Of a DNA stretch of 64,000 nucleotides, positions 63,021 through 64,000 are shown piece by piece. The translations under genes were made by a program, and so were the position numbers. The DNA is taken from positions 50,698,552 to 50,762,551 of the forward strand of contig CM023540.1 of NCBI GenBank assembly GCA_013350335.1, in the 5' to 3' direction. Under the pieces are notes generated by a model that made no database searches, was not told the DNA's origin, and was given only the letters and a program-made list of their open reading frames with translations. Within the stretch, counting starts at the first letter, position 1; every line of letters starts with the position of its first letter. This DNA comes from Chimonanthus salicifolius (taxonomy: Eukaryota; Streptophyta; Magnoliopsida; Laurales; Calycanthaceae).

Positions 63021-63659
63021 CCATTTTTTGCCACTGCAAAAGCTGTAATCAATTGCCAAAATGGTATGCTTATATTATCACTTGGTGACTTGACAACCGA
63101 ACTCAATGTTTTTAGCCTATGTCGACAACCTTTTTGCTCGGATGATCTATGTGAGGTTTAATTAATTCAGAGTTCTGTTGATGAGTTTTTCCTTCACTCT
63201 ATTTGATCCTAGGCAAGGATTTCAATAATAATAAAGTGAATGCTATCACCCAAATTGGCCCTCTTTCGATCAATCAATCTGTTTCAGTCCCATCAGTTGA
63301 GAAATCACCAGAATTAGAGCTTAAAGTACTCCCTAAAACTCTCTCAAATATTCATATCTTGGACGTTCAAACACATTGCCAATTATCATAGCTTGAGACT
63401 TAACTTCAAAGCAGGAGTCTAGACTCTTGGCTGTTTTACGAGATCATCCTAAAGCTATAGGATGGTCCATCGCCGATCTCAAAGGAATTAGCCCTTCTGT
63501 GGTCATGCACAGAATACATTTGGAAGAAAATTCCAAGACCTCTAAACAACCACAGAGACAGTTAAATCCTGCAATGTAGAAATTAGTAAGAGCCGAATTT
63601 TTGAAACTTCTTGAATCAAGAATCATTTACCCAATCTCTAACAATGCATGGGCAAGACC
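63021..63659 (+). pseudogene. Athila protease-RT linker and RT start, cut by an LTR
   Basis: Fragments include PELELKVLPKTL, GWSIADLKGISPS, MHRIHLEENSKTSKQPQRQL and FLKLLESRIIYPISNN. They match the start of RT in the remnant at 14238-14640. Frames change at least three times. At 63660 a new LTR begins, exactly where RT would read on. Confidence 0.82.
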
Positions 63660-64000
63660 TGTAATACCCTGACTCGAATTAGGCGCGATCAGTATGATAA
63701 ATCTTTCTTTAACCGGTTAATCTTGAAGATTATGGTTAGGGCTTTACGAAAAGCCCAGTTTTGGCCCAGTCAAGCTCAAAAGCTCGATAATCCAGCTCGT
63801 CTAGCTGAAAGGGCAAAATGGTAATTTACCATCTATCGACATTACTTATGCTATGTATGTAATTATTTGATTATTGTTGAATAATATTGATTTCTTTAAT
63901 CAAGGATTTTAATTTATAAGTACAAAATTATATTATTTTCAGAAAATGGTATTTAAAACTACCTGAAAAGACCCCAAACGAGAATAAATAAATTTTTTAG
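63660..64000 (+). mobile_element. Start of another gypsy-type LTR (cut by window end)
   Basis: TGTAATACCCTGACTCG resembles the TGTAACACCC starts of LTR-A and LTR-B, and it interrupts Athila RT. The rest to the window end is non-coding. The orientation is inferred from the TGTAA start; the far end is not visible. Confidence 0.6.

Overview
This window looks like heterochromatic DNA from a flowering plant with a large, repeat-rich nuclear genome. It is almost entirely nested LTR retrotransposons of three lineages: Ty3/Gypsy chromoviruses (Tekay/Del-like), Ty3/Gypsy Athila/Tat-like elements, and Ty1/Copia Sireviruses, some with an envelope-like gene. I found no host protein-coding gene, no tRNA or rRNA gene and no CRISPR array. 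Open frames are short because the elements carry many stops and frameshifts. The sequence does not let me name the species.

Layout, left to right. 1-716: Sirevirus LTR piece with an internal inversion. 717-5310: 5'-truncated Tekay element (integrase tail, then a 3.8 kb 3' LTR, LTR-A). 5311-13903: plus-strand Sirevirus 3' half (deleted env-like gene, PPT, 3' LTR), split by a 3.5 kb solo gypsy LTR (LTR-B, 7917-11425, TSD TAAGG). 13904-16139: Athila LTR scrap, then a decayed Athila pol. 16140-23578: minus-strand Sirevirus (multi-PPT region, env-like gene, gag tail), split by a solo gypsy LTR (LTR-C, 17891-21670, TSD AATCA). 23579-38954: a second minus-strand Sirevirus, interrupted by an Athila element lacking gag-pol (25900-32216) and by a Sirevirus LTR (33193-38139) that itself contains a solo gypsy LTR (LTR-D, 33279-36566, TSD TGATA). 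38955-41205: Athila-like LTR and a Sirevirus LTR scrap. 41206-45279: decayed minus-strand Tekay element (gypsy-1). 45280-56269: much better preserved minus-strand Tekay element (gypsy-2) with gag, PR, RT, RNase H, integrase, both LTRs (5' LTR truncated) and an extra zinc-knuckle ORF in its leader. 56270-58359: chimeric LTR with inverted-repeat ends. 58360-63659: plus-strand Athila element (LTR, PBS, gag, PR, start of RT). 63660-64000: start of another LTR.

The most interesting signals are not protein genes. All the Tekay-type LTRs carry dense arrays of a long hairpin (GGTTCGGCCAT paired with ATGGCCGAACC), a second small hairpin whose arms change together between copies (T-A, C-G and G-C at the same stem positions), and a third bulged GGGC/GCCC hairpin near the LTR 3' end. 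In LTR-B the first array lies downstream of a TATA box, so it should be transcribed. Together these suggest that the very long LTRs encode conserved RNA or DNA structure. A leader ORF with CCHC-like knuckles between PBS and gag of gypsy-2 is a second candidate novelty.
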